This document shows positions 31,647 through 42,484 of a stretch of 64,000 nucleotides of DNA, piece by piece. The translations under genes and the position numbers were made by a program. This DNA comes from Oreohelix idahoensis (lineage: Eukaryota > Mollusca > Gastropoda > Stylommatophora > Oreohelicidae). The notes under the pieces are model-generated. The model worked only from the letters and a program-made list of their open reading frames with translations, was not told the origin of the DNA and searched no databases. The stretch covers positions 62,001 to 126,000 of the forward strand of contig JAMPIV010022919.1 in assembly GCA_024509875.1 (NCBI GenBank), given 5' to 3'. The first letter of the stretch is position 1. Every line of letters starts with the position of its first letter.

Positions 31647-32060
31647 TTAACAAAGTAATATGCTCAGCATAGCAAAGAGCAATGAAATAATAAACGTATA
31701 ATCTCTAGATGTGTGCACTCTACAGACATGAGCATTAGGATGTACCATCCTATTAGTCTCATTATGAGTATCAAAAAGAAACAAAATCTCCCTTAGATGA
31801 TGAATAGGCAAAGAAAATTCAAGTCCCTGCAAAGTAACAAGTATGACTTGCTCATGATCTGTAATCGCTGAAAACGAAAATAGTATTATTAAAACTGCCA
31901 CACTACCCAATGTAGTGGCCAGTACATACCACATGAAATCATGGGATGTCAGCATCTGCAAGAATATAGCTGACATAATATTAATATCCCTGATGTTTCT
32001 ATATGAAAAGGGAAAATCATATATTAGTAGGACAATTGCAAAAAGGAAAAGAAACAGCCA
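31647..32060 (-). pseudogene. Hydrophobic segment downstream of the E2 protease
   Basis: The minus strand reads YVWLFLFLFAIVLLIYDF and, about 30 residues on, FMWYVLATTLGSVAVLIILF, two strong candidate membrane spans. No signal peptide, glycosylation cluster or envelope motif is recognised. A similar hydrophobic run follows the RRM domain of E1 at about 1190-1330. Function unknown. Confidence 0.35.
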
Positions 32061-32375
32061 AACATATAGTTTTGACTGAATAGTATACTACCAAACCATA
32101 TTTGACAACAGATCAACCTCGACATTACCATTATCTGGTACAACAACATCAATAATACATGTAGATGGTCTCATATTAGCAACATTGTCATTGACAATTG
32201 TGGGTATCATATCATCCCTATTGGATGTGGTTGGTTCCCAATCAACAACCAGTGACTCACTCGAGTCAAAATAGACATCTGATGATTTCTCAGCAGACTG
32301 GAAATCATCAATCGACTCCTCAATGATGGAAGAAGATATTTTCTTTCACCACCCTCATCATTACCCAAAATAGTG
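32061..32375 (-). other. Decayed interdomain sequence of E2
   Basis: Frames are broken; Asp/Ser/Val-rich stretches such as DVYFDSSESLVVDWEPTTS can be read but match no domain I know. Confidence 0.3.
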
Positions 32376-32785
32376 TCACTGAGTCAGAACATGTAATTGA
32401 GCATGTAAATGCGTAAGAGCTTGTGCTCTGGTAGTATTACCCCTGGCAGTATATACATGTCGTTTCTTCTCCCACCTCATAATATCATCATCAATACAAA
32501 AACAAAGTCCAGGGATATTCCCTAAAATTATCCCAGCCACTGGTTTTGAACACAGATATACTGTAGACCTGAATGTAAAATACGGGGTATCTAAAAATAC
32601 TTCTGCAGTGGGATAATATTCCACTGTACCCCAAATGCAATGCATTGGATCTCATCTCCTGTGTAAACCGCAGGGTCCACCAATGAACCTCGAACCACAA
32701 CAGTGGCCGATGCAGTGTCCCTAAGTATAAACACAAATTGGAAGTTCACAAAACCCCCCATAACAAACCACTGATCCTGTCCCAT
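32376..32785 (-). pseudogene. Retropepsin-like protease of element E2
   Basis: Two overlapping frames together match the E1 protease: FILRDTASATVVVRGSLVD (active site DTA where E1 has DSG), then IQCIAFG and GTVEYYPTAEVFLDTPYF, then VAGIILGNIPG. The active-site Asp is kept but the Gly is replaced by Ala. A one-base shift splits it. It lies downstream of the RRM-like domain, the reverse of E1. Confidence 0.6.
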
Positions 32786-32939
32786 TACATGAGGACATGA
32801 CTGTCAAATGATGTGTAGACTGGACTCTAGGAACCCCATCAAGCTGAAATAGAAAATTACAGTTAGAACAATCAGTACCGTTTTATAAGTCTACACCACA
32901 TTCATTATCTTTCTGAAATGGATTATTATCATCAAGATG

Positions 32940-33447
32940 CACAACAGCATCAAAATCTGTGTGGTGCTGAATGATGTATCAACTGTACATCAAGACAATG
33001 GTCTCGAAAATAAGCACCGTTGTCACGATCAACAACCATGCGTGCATTCCTATTTAATTTTAAAAAATAAGTACTTCCCTAACATTGAAATTGTTGATAA
33101 GTAGAAGACATACAAATTTTACGTCAGCAGTGAATTGAAAAAAATTCACCCAGTGCCTGCCATGTTATATCTGGTGGCAGATTTCGCACTAGCAAGGTGC
33201 GTGAGTAAGCACATTTAGTCACATGAGACCCATGGACATGTTTATTTCTAAGTGAAGTAATATCCTTATTGTAAGGTGCATCATACTGGCTGGACTGAGT
33301 ATGACACCTATTTCTATTTATGCCTATAGGTTTGAAGCATGTCTTAGAAGACAGCTTAATAGGCATAGTTAAGCATTTTTCTCCAGATGCACTGGTATTT
33401 TGACTAGGTAAGTTTTTATCATCTTTATTATTACCATTAAGTGTCAC
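32940..33447 (-). pseudogene. RRM-like domain of element E2
   Basis: Frame 33124-33447 reads SSKTCFKPIGIN and CAYSRTLLVRNLPPDITWQ (RNP2 strand and first helix), matching E1. The domain continues past a break with VKFVCLL and ARMVVDRDNGAYFRDH down to about 32950. One frame change and stops interrupt the RNP1 strand. That two diverged copies keep the same order of motifs supports a real domain. Confidence 0.6.
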
Positions 33448-33546
33448 ACCATGATTCCTATCAGTAAATTTAGTGTCACCTTTTACAACCTCATCAATAC
33501 TCTTAAGAGTAGATAAACTCTGAGTATGCTGTTTACAAAGAGGATG

Positions 33547-34886
33547 CTAAACAGTACCAACATCGGCAATTACTGTCTTTTGACGACAAAGTTGTGTACA
33601 GAGACCCTTAACAAAATAAATGGAACCAACATGAACAACATCAGTCACGTTAAGATCACATTGAACAAACTGGTCTGTACCTTTACGACACAGATCCTGC
33701 AAGTTTGCAATGTTTGTAGCAATTATGTTAGGCTTCTCAGGCCCAGATGTAAGCTGATTATGTCGATTATGGGATACATTTTTCCCCGTGAGCATAGGAT
33801 AATCTGTGAAACAGTTTGTCACACTGTTTTTACTGCTGCCGGCATGTCGCCATGACTTACTCTCAGAAGTGGCAGTATTGATCTGACCAGCAACACTGGT
33901 ATCAGAGTGATGTCGAGGGAAGTTGTATCTGCCTCGACATGATATCTTCACACTTTCAGGTTGGGTTGACCTGTTTTTATCACCCTTAGTACCACTGGCA
34001 TGTTGTACACTATTTTTACCATAACTAGTGTTTGACAATATATCCTTGTTTAAAACAACATCCAGTAAACCATCAACCCTTTTCCTTGCTTTAGCAATCT
34101 CCAAATCTTTGAGTGAAATTTCTTCACTCTTTTTCTTATTTTCCTCTACCAGGTTTACAATTTGACTTCTCTCCTCAATAAGTAATGCCTCACAGTTTAC
34201 AACTTGTCACGAGTCAAAATTTCTTGTTGACACTGAAGGCATGTTAGTTCTTGATTCTTAAGTTCAAGTACTGCCAATGTACTCTTCAACTTTACCTCCA
34301 ACATGGCTCTCTTCTTCGTTGCCATTTTCTTCAATCTCCTTTTATGTGCCTCGTCCATATGTGGCTGTAGTTTGGCAACTTGAACCTTAAGACCCTTAAT
34401 TTGAGCAACTTGTGCCTGAATCCTGGCTTCCAAAGCCTCCTTTGCTTTTTAAAAATTTGCTTTGATAGAAACAATCTTATTAGATAAATCATCACTGTTC
34501 CTGGTAAGTTTTCTCTGACAGGCTGCAACATTATCATGCAGGTCCTGAACCTCAGAGTCCAACGTTTTATTCTTTATCAAGGCAGTCTCTAAGGACTCCT
34601 TACAATTTGCAAGATCCACTTTTAATGATCTAAAGTAAGATCTGTCCACATCGGCCTGCAACTTTAGTGCCCTCACCTCTTCGTTTAAATCATCAATTAA
34701 TCTCTCCATGTCTTCAATGACCCCCAACAACTCATTTTCTCTCCAATACCATTCCCCTTCCATAGAAAAATTATCACCTCCTTCATCTTCCACCTGCTCC
34801 AAATTCTCCATAATAAATCTTTGAAAAGCTGGTCCCTGGTACCCAGACTTCTTACCCTGCCTGAGAAAATACTCAATGGCAGACAT
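33547..34886 (-). pseudogene. Coiled-coil Gag-like protein of element E2, without SCAN-like core
   Basis: Starts at ATG 34886 with the shared N-terminal module (MSAIEYFLRQGKKSGYQGPA). A coiled coil of about 250 residues follows (for example LIDDLNEEVRALKLQADVD), broken by one in-frame TAA at about 34449 and a frame change near 34190. The tail at 33547-34104 carries CRGRYNFPRHHS, the same motif that precedes the RRM in E1 (FRGKYTFP). No SCAN-like core is seen, unlike E1 and D. Confidence 0.6.
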
Positions 34887-34894
34887 AGTTCACC

Positions 34895-35125
34895 ATATGA
34901 TGAGAAAGACTGTTCAAAATAATACAGATGCATATGAGGCACTACTTGAACTTCGTAATACGCTGAGACAAGGGTTTGATCAAAGTCCAGCAGAAATACT
35001 GTTCAACAGGAAACTGCGTACGGTGATACCTTCTGCAGTGAAACCCGTTGCATCTCACAGTAGAGTTATTGAAAGTAGAGGCAAGAGAGACAGATCAGTG
35101 AAGACGTATCATGATAAAACTGCTC
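34895..35125 (+). pseudogene. Integrase fragment of an unrelated Ty3-type element
   Basis: The plus strand encodes YEALLELRNTLRQGFDQSPA then EILFNRKLRTVIP, the end of a Ty3 integrase core (usual LLxYRNTP...SPAxxLxGRRxRTxLP), and a basic tail. It lies opposite in direction to D and E2 and fills exactly the gap between them, so it marks a nested or rearranged junction. Only about 75 codons survive. Confidence 0.65.
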
Positions 35126-36586
35126 TTCTTCTTGTATAACTGACAAATTAGTATAGTTGTGAATGTGAGGAGTAGGATCGTCAGTCGCTTGAAATACTGA
35201 TTGTAGATAATCAGGACGTGAATAATACTCTTTCAACATGTTAATGTGAAAGATTTTGTGTTTTCCGTTAATATCGACGATGTAGTCAACATCGGATATT
35301 CTTGAGATGATCCTAAAAGGACCTCTCCATGTGATCAGTAGACGATTGTTATGAGAAGGCAGTAAAACAAAAGCCTCGTCACTAGGAATAAGCTGGCGAA
35401 GACGTCTATACCTGTTTGCAAATAGACGAGCTTTTTCTTTAGCCTCTTCGGATGATGCAGTAGCTATTCTACAAGCATCTATTATTCTCTTTCTTAAAGA
35501 GATGACATACTCATATGAGGATTGAGTTTCCTCAGGTATATTATCTTCAACCAATAAATCATGGATTAAAGACATAGGTCCGCGTGGTTGTATGCCAAAA
35601 ACTAACTGGAAGGGAGAAAACCCCGTGGCTTGATTTTTCACTTCACAGTACGCAAACAGAGCAGCGGGCAGGACTCGGTCCCACTCCTGAGGGTGATCTA
35701 GAGTCATCTTACCCAACAACTGCTTAAGTGTCCTATTCTGTCTCTCAATTAACCCATTGGACATCGCATGGTATATTGAACTGAGAGATCTATCTATACC
35801 CAATGTCTTCATAACCTGTGACATGGATTCGGAAATAAACTGGACACCATGATCCGATAGGATCTTACGCGGAAAACCAATGCGTGAAAAGATCAACATT
35901 AAAGCTTCTGCAACACTGGCAGATGAGGTGTTCTTAAGAGGTATGGCCTCAGGCCAACGCGTACACATATCGATACAGGTAAGAATATGTGTATGTCCTC
36001 TTGCAGATGGCAATATAGGACCAATGATGTCGATCGCCATTTTATCAAATGGTCTAATAGGTATGTCCGCAGCTTGGATAGGAGCATCATGATATGGACC
36101 CCTTACTTTAACTTCCTGACATGTCACGCAGGAACGACAATAGAGATTAACATCTCTATGAACGCCAGGCCAATAGAATGCGGATAGCACTCTAGATTTG
36201 GTTCGCGAAAACCCCATATGACCTGCACATTGAGAATCATGAGCATGTCGTAATATTCTAGGTCTCATAGAAGACGGGACCAGAATTTGTGAACGCACAG
36301 ATGAATCTGTTTCTCTTATTAATCTAACTAAAATACCCTTTTTAAGAGCAAATTGGTGTCTAGAATTTGCAATTGTGTTGTTATTATTTCTCTTAGTCAC
36401 CAATTGAAAAAATCTCTCCAAAGAATTATCATTCTTTTGAAAAGTAGCAAACAGCTCCCTTGAAATAGGAGAATCATCATCATTACTATTATGAACCGTA
36501 GGTTCAGAAGTTGATTCACGCGACAATTCAGTAGCTTGCGCTCTGTAACCACTGCATTTGCAGCATGAATATGTCGCTTTTCCCAT
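35066..36586 (-). CDS. Integrase of element D
   Basis: A long intact frame of 506 codons. The zinc-binding part is H-x3-H (HAHDSQCAGHMG) and CRSCVTCQE. The D,D,E core is complete: MAIDIIGPILPSARG, LSDHGVQFISES and NGLIERQNRTLK. The C-terminal domain carries LLITWRGPFRIISRI and FHINMLKEYYSRP. The last residues run into the integrase scrap on the other strand, so the 3' end is cut. It follows protease directly. Between protease and this frame two single-base shifts are needed, so I see them as damage, not programmed frameshifting. Confidence 0.85.
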   Translation of the reverse strand: MGKATYSCCKCSGYRAQATELSRESTSEPTVHNSNDDDSPISRELFATFQKNDNSLERFFQLVTKRNNNNTIANSRHQFALKKGILVRLIRETDSSVRSQILVPSSMRPRILRHAHDSQCAGHMGFSRTKSRVLSAFYWPGVHRDVNLYCRSCVTCQEVKVRGPYHDAPIQAADIPIRPFDKMAIDIIGPILPSARGHTHILTCIDMCTRWPEAIPLKNTSSASVAEALMLIFSRIGFPRKILSDHGVQFISESMSQVMKTLGIDRSLSSIYHAMSNGLIERQNRTLKQLLGKMTLDHPQEWDRVLPAALFAYCEVKNQATGFSPFQLVFGIQPRGPMSLIHDLLVEDNIPEETQSSYEYVISLRKRIIDACRIATASSEEAKEKARLFANRYRRLRQLIPSDEAFVLLPSHNNRLLITWRGPFRIISRISDVDYIVDINGKHKIFHINMLKEYYSRPDYLQSVFQATDDPTPHIHNYTNLSVIQEEEQFYHDTSSLICLSCLYFQ

Positions 36587-38743
36587 TCATTAATTGCTGT
36601 GGTGTACACTCTTTTATACCGTGTATACAACCAAGTATCACATCGCTAACTGGATTCTGTAGAAGACAGGCATGGATCTTCCCTGAAAAGAAAGGTGTAT
36701 GTAAATTAATGATGGCTGTAGGGAAGGTTTCCACAGTTCCCCCGAATGTGACGCACTTGACCACGTTGCCAGTGGCCAAGGAAGGGTCGATCAGAGAGTT
36801 CCGCACTCCGACGGTACTGCAGCCTGAATCAAACAAAATAGAGCAAGGAATAGAGTTGACGTATCCTCTGTTAAATCTTAAACAACCCTTTCCGTGGTGA
36901 ATTGATGCAGAAGTAGCTGTACAAACTGCTGGTAGACTTGGTAGAATGTGTCCGCATCGCAGCGTCGTGATCGCCTTGGGCTGGAATAGCGTTGAGCATT
37001 CTTGACATGTCTTTACCTGCTCTAGATCGATACAAGACATAGCATTATGTTGATTAACATTATTGTCTTTATCTTTGTTAGTTTGTGCTTCAATTGAAGC
37101 AACATTGGAATGTTGTCTTGGCCTGCTCGACGATCTATCTCTTCGTCGCGATCGATTTTGACTATTGTCATTAAAATTGCTATAATTACTATTTCTGCTG
37201 TCATTAAAATTTGGATGAGTCCGCCAATGAAAGTTATCACTGTTGTGATGTTGGCTAAATGATTTATTCATAAATCTATGTCTATTTTCAGGATGATGTG
37301 ATTGAGATCTCCAATGTTGTTTATTATTATTCACTTGATTATATTTAGGATTGTTGTTAATAAAATCTCGAGATCTGAGAGATTGGCCCCATGATACGTT
37401 AAATGGAGCAGACTGTTGGTATTGTTTCCCCTTTTGAAAATGACCAAAGTTGAAATTATTATTACTTCCCCTTTGAAAATTTATATCGCTACTCATCGAA
37501 CGATTTCTAGGGAAATTGTTATGTTGCATAGCGAAAGCAACGGGTAAATCGTCCTTAATCTGTGCATTGCTGATATCCATGTTAGGATGAGCGGTGCAGA
37601 AATTTTTGCAATGTTCTGACATTTCTTTTATATTACAAGGCTTACGTTCATGTAGAAACGCAAGAAATGCAGGACTTACTGCCGATAAAACTTTATCTCG
37701 TAATAATAAGTCGAACATACCGTCATAAGATTTCTCTACCTTGGACAGTTCGATCCATCTTTCCAAGGTAAGACTTATTTGAGAAAGAAAATCATCAAAG
37801 TTCTTGCTAGATTGTGGGAGCATAGACTTGAACTTCATTCTATACTGATCTTCTGTCATTTGAAATTTGTTTAGAAGAGCGGCCCTAAGAGCATCATAAT
37901 CATTTTTATCTATAGAGCTAGTAGTGTGATAAACAGCCATTGCCTCTCCTGTAAGTAATCTGGATAAGTGGGTGCAATATAATGATTTATCCAAGTTGTA
38001 CGACCTACATGTAGCCTCAAATCTGTCCAAAAAGAATATCACATCGTCGGATGGTGGAGTAAACTTTGGCAATTTTAGATGAACCTCTCTAAAATTCTCA
38101 TGTCTAGAAGAAGACTGGCCTTCATGAGTCTTTTGCGTATTACATTCACTTGACAATCTTATTCTATCAAATTCCAATTCGGCAAGTTTCAAATCATGCT
38201 GCCGTTTCTTATCATTCTCTTCTGTCTCAAGCTGGTCTTTTTGTATTTTGTTCAGCTATTAATCTTCTTTCTTCCATTTCCCTTTGTTTAACTTCCATTT
38301 CAATTTTAAGTAGCCTTTCTTTTTCCGCAACATCAAATCTAAATTTTTCTTCAGCCTCGAATTTTTTCTGTTCTGACTCACGCTGAAATCGTTTCTCTTC
38401 TAATTCAGCGGCTAATCTCATTTTTTTCTCATTTTCATCAGCCTCAAATTTCATCTTCTTCTCATTTTCTGCAGCACGTTTCTCTTCTAATTCAGCGGCT
38501 AATCTCATTTTTTTTCTCATTTTCCTCAGCACGTTTCTCTTCTAATTCAGCGGCTAATCTCATTTTTTTCTCATTTTCATCAGCCTCAAATCTCAAATTT
38601 TCCAATCTTAATTTTTCAGCTTCTAATCTTTGAGATTCCAACCTCTGAGATTCTTTATATTCCGTCATAGCAAATGATCTAATCTCTTCCGGAGGTATAT
38701 TAAGCGCCTTAGCCTGCTTAATAAAATAGTCTAAGGTAGACAT
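36528..38743 (-). pseudogene. Gag-protease of element D
   Basis: Starts at ATG 38743 with MSTLDYFIKQAKALNIPPEE. A coiled coil with repeated blocks (KKMRLAAELEEKR) spans the frames 38492-38743 and 38227-38532. The long frame up to 38192 holds the SCAN-like core (YRMKFKSMLPQSSKNFDDFL, DLLLRDKVL), an Asn/Arg/Ser-rich linker and the protease (LFDSGCSTVGVRNSLID, DVILGCIHG). One break is explained by a T run of eight at 38508-38515 where the sister repeats have seven. A second one-base shift lies near 38200. Otherwise well kept. Confidence 0.8.
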
Positions 38744-40918
38744 TATTCAAGATTATTCTGAAATACTTCTACATAAAAGTGTTACTACACCAAGTGGTCT
38801 TCGTTCCTGTTCTAGAACGGTAAATTAAAGTCATATAATAGGCAATTATATTAATAATTAATAAAGTAATTTATGCAATGAAATGTTATGAAAGCAACAA
38901 CGTGATAGACAATAGGCACAATACTGACAAGACACGATAATCAAAGACGAGTGAACACAATCGTAGAAATCAACTAAAATAAAAATGTGGAACTAAAATA
39001 GGATGTCGTAAAAAATTACGATGACATCTACGATCAGATAATAAACAAGACAGTTGACAACACAGTGTATAAACATTAATGATGTAAAAAACTGAACGAA
39101 AGTCAGGTTAGAAGGACGTAGTATACAAACAAAATACATCATAAAACTAAAGTACGAGTAAAATAACTACCAAAAACAACAATTAAAACTTGACGCTACA
39201 ACTAAAACAGTCAGATGTCACAGACCACCAGACACAGTGGACCTAAAATCCTTCTATGCTCACGCATAGGAACATTCCACTGAGGGAAGTCTGCAAAATA
39301 ATTCCTATAGAACACTCAAGACGGACCTGTGGTGAAACTGGTATTTTTTTCCGTCCTAAGTCGCCATTCCCAACCTCCCACGATAAACATAAAACATAGA
39401 ACATGAAACATGAATAAGAAAGTATTGGACATATTACTAGGAGATAAGATGCAGCTAAACGTAAAACGGTGAAATAAACACGACGTTTTTACTTATCTCA
39501 ATTGATAACAAAAAGATATCCCTCGCATCCGGGACTGCATGTATGAGACATCTATTTGAAGTAATGTAATGCCAGAGTCCAATGTTGAAACTTGAAAGTT
39601 AAAGTCCCTGGGTTGTCCTTGACATGGGATGACCGTTAAAATTGCTGTAAGGTCCAGGATGTTGTCGCATTGAAAGATAGCATATTTCTATTCAACCGAG
39701 TTTGAATGTAGACTTGAGTTCGATACAGCTACTGAAAACTGGATATTTTCAGCCCATACTGCGCCGCCATTTCTGTTAGGTTTCTTTTTTTTTTTTTTTT
39801 GAAAAGGTTATTGAAGGTGTAGAGTCTGTTATTATCGACTACAACGCGAATGGATCCCTTCTTGAAAACTGAAGTAATCAATCAAATAACAACTGCCAAC
39901 AATGGGCACATCAGCAAATGTCAAAGACGGTTTCAGTTATAACCATTTATTGGACGATGCACGATGGACGAGACAAACTGGTCAACAAGGATGACGGACG
40001 ATTAACTGTCAACATTACGGTATACAGCGTAGATTTCATATTTAAAAGCAAAACATAGCGAGTCCATTTCGTAAGGTAATCTCTTTTGAAATGTCTGACT
40101 GGTTATACAGTATTCCTTATCAATGGCATCCAAGTAAACAAATAAGGCAGTTATGTGCGACAGGTCATCTATCAAATTATCTGTGACCTTGGCAAATGAC
40201 GAAGATCCTTATCAGGACTTCTATATGATAGAAACAATGTTCCAATATCTTTCCAACGTACTTTGCTGGTACTGGCCTCTTACTTTAATCAATGTTGAGA
40301 TATAATAATATCAATTCATGCCAACAACCTTCGTGGCATTAGAGCTTCTATATATATAATCATTGAGTCACCTCTGCTATACGTAGTATGTATTCGTAAC
40401 GCCGAATACAGATTCACCTCATAAAAATACTAAGCCAATCCTGGATAATTCCCAATGCAGGAATCCGTCGGATTTAAAATTTACATAATAAGTTCACGTA
40501 GGACTCCATTTTGAACCAATACGTCATTGATCCAACTAGACGTCTACATTAGACAAAAATACATTAATATATATATCATACTTGCTTCTCTTCTCGAGAA
40601 AAATCACCAGTATAATGTTGACCCAGGTCCTCATCTTCTTCATAGACGGACGGTCACACTAAAGAATAAATATACCCGCAACACGGGTTCGAACGCCACA
40701 AATCAATGGACTGATACTTGGGCACTAAACTCCTCAACCCCAGCTATGACGTAGACTGGTCTTTGGCAACACGTGCGGGCGGGGTAACCCAATACTCGCA
40801 TTAGTGCACAATCGTGCGCTACGAAAAATCAAACTCACCAAGAATACTTACTATCATGTAAGTCGGTGCGTAAAGTTTATTACAGAGGTAGGACCACATA
40901 TTAATAAATATGAGACTA
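38744..40918. other. Leader/5' LTR region of element D, unresolved
   Basis: AT-rich leader followed by what must include the 5' LTR if it is present. No matching second LTR was found. A CACGATAA-flanked patch at about 39360-39385 (minus strand GTGGGAGGTTGGGAATGG) could be a primer site, but I cannot match it to a tRNA. A 17-base T run lies near 39786. No gene recognised. Confidence 0.3.
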
Positions 40919-40939
40919 CCCTCATCTGTACTTACTTAC

Positions 40940-42484
40940 TTACTTAGTCGTTCCCCTTCTACCGTGAGGTGTAGAGGTTTGGAAGAGAGAGCGCCAGACC
41001 ATTCTATCAGCTGTCTTCTTCCTGGCCTGGTTCGATTCTAGTCCTCGGTCCTTCAAAGATTGTCTAATGTTGTCCTCCCAGCGGACTCTGGGTCGTCCTG
41101 GAGGTCTGGATCCCTGGCTCTTTGTTTCCCATGCTTGTCGTGGTAGCCGATCTTCTCCCATACTGCAGACATGGCCAAACCATCTTAGTTGGGACTGTTC
41201 TATTTGGGTCTGCAGCGGATGGGATTTTAGGCCTTGACGGATCGTCTGGCTGCGGACCATGTCTCTTCTTGTTACTTCAACCACTTTCCTCAGATACCTC
41301 ATTTCTGAGGTTTGGATCTGGCTTTTGTGGGTTGTAGTCATTGCCCACGACTCGCATCCATATGTCAAGACTGGGACATAGGTGGAGCGGTATACAGCCA
41401 TCTTCGTTTTCTTACCAACCTCTTTCTTGCTGAGGAATCCACGATTTATGGCCTGAAAAAGTCTCCCAGCCGCTGCTTTTCGAGTGGCCAACTCTTCTTT
41501 GATGCCTCCCTTTCGGTCTATAATAGCTCCGAGATATTTAAAGTGGTCGACCTGCTCCAGGACCTGTTCTCCCAACTTAATCTGATGTTTTCTTTCTTCT
41601 CGTGATATCACCATGGATTTTGTTTTAGAGCTGCTTATGACCATCCCTCTCTTCTCCAGCTCTTCCTTCCAGACTTGCAGGTTGGATTGGAGATGTGCCT
41701 CTGATTTAGCAATCAGGGCAACATCATCAGCAAATGCCAGCTCCGAAATATAGACCTGTCTCATCTTCCAGTACCCCACTGAATACTTTCTTGTTCTCTC
41801 CTTACATGCCTTGATGACATCGTCCATAAGGAGTATGAAGAGGTAAGGTGATAGGATATCACCTTGTCTTACACCAGTGGTGGTCCTGAACTCTTCTGAC
41901 TTATGGTTTGCTGTCCTCACATAATTTCTGCAAGACTTGTAGAAGCTCTGTATAGCATGAATCAGAGGTGCTGGAATATTCTTCCTTGCCAAACAGTCCC
42001 AAAGTTTGCTCCAGGGGACCCTGTCAAACGCCTTTTCCAGATCTATGAAACAAAGATGGATCTCACTCTTATACTCAAGGGCCTTTTCACTCAGCTGTCT
42101 GAGTGTGAAGATTAGGTCTTGAGTACTTCGGTTTGCTCGGAATCCGCACTGGACCTCATCCAATTGTGGCTCAGCTAGGCGTCGGAGTCTCTGCTCTAGG
42201 ATTCTAGAGTAGATTTTACCAGGGACACTGAGAAGGGATATGCCTCTATGGTTTCCACATTGTCGATTGTCACCCTTTTTGAAAATTGGTGTTATGATGG
42301 CAATCTCCCAATCCTTTGGTATGGTCTTGTTGCACCATGCTGCCTGTAGGACCTTTAAGAGTAATAGGTCGCCTGATGCTCCCATGTACTTAACCATTTC
42401 TGGTGTTATACCATCATGCCCTGCTGCTTTGCCCATCTTGATTTTCTCTAGTGCTGCCCTCAGTTCTTCCATCTTCACCATCAT
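40940..42484 (-). CDS. RTE-1 reverse transcriptase part
   Basis: 514 codons: KIKMGKAAGHDGITPEMVKY, then GNHRGISLLSVPGKIYSRIL, QCGFRANRSTQDLIF, CFIDLEKAFDRV, GVRQGDILSPYLF, the catalytic FADD, and a thumb. The tail has RWFGHVCSM and GRPRVRWEDNIRQSLK before the stop. Target-primed reverse transcription of the LINE RNA. It lies in another frame than the endonuclease, so this copy needs one base change to read through. The start used is simply where the frame opens. Confidence 0.9.
   Translation of the reverse strand: MMVKMEELRAALEKIKMGKAAGHDGITPEMVKYMGASGDLLLLKVLQAAWCNKTIPKDWEIAIITPIFKKGDNRQCGNHRGISLLSVPGKIYSRILEQRLRRLAEPQLDEVQCGFRANRSTQDLIFTLRQLSEKALEYKSEIHLCFIDLEKAFDRVPWSKLWDCLARKNIPAPLIHAIQSFYKSCRNYVRTANHKSEEFRTTTGVRQGDILSPYLFILLMDDVIKACKERTRKYSVGYWKMRQVYISELAFADDVALIAKSEAHLQSNLQVWKEELEKRGMVISSSKTKSMVISREERKHQIKLGEQVLEQVDHFKYLGAIIDRKGGIKEELATRKAAAGRLFQAINRGFLSKKEVGKKTKMAVYRSTYVPVLTYGCESWAMTTTHKSQIQTSEMRYLRKVVEVTRRDMVRSQTIRQGLKSHPLQTQIEQSQLRWFGHVCSMGEDRLPRQAWETKSQGSRPPGRPRVRWEDNIRQSLKDRGLESNQARKKTADRMVWRSLFQTSTPHGRRGTTK

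Noticed and set aside
36528..36586. Programmed frameshift between protease and integrase of element D
   Set aside because: Comparison with E1 suggests two separate one-base shifts, and no slippery site was seen.
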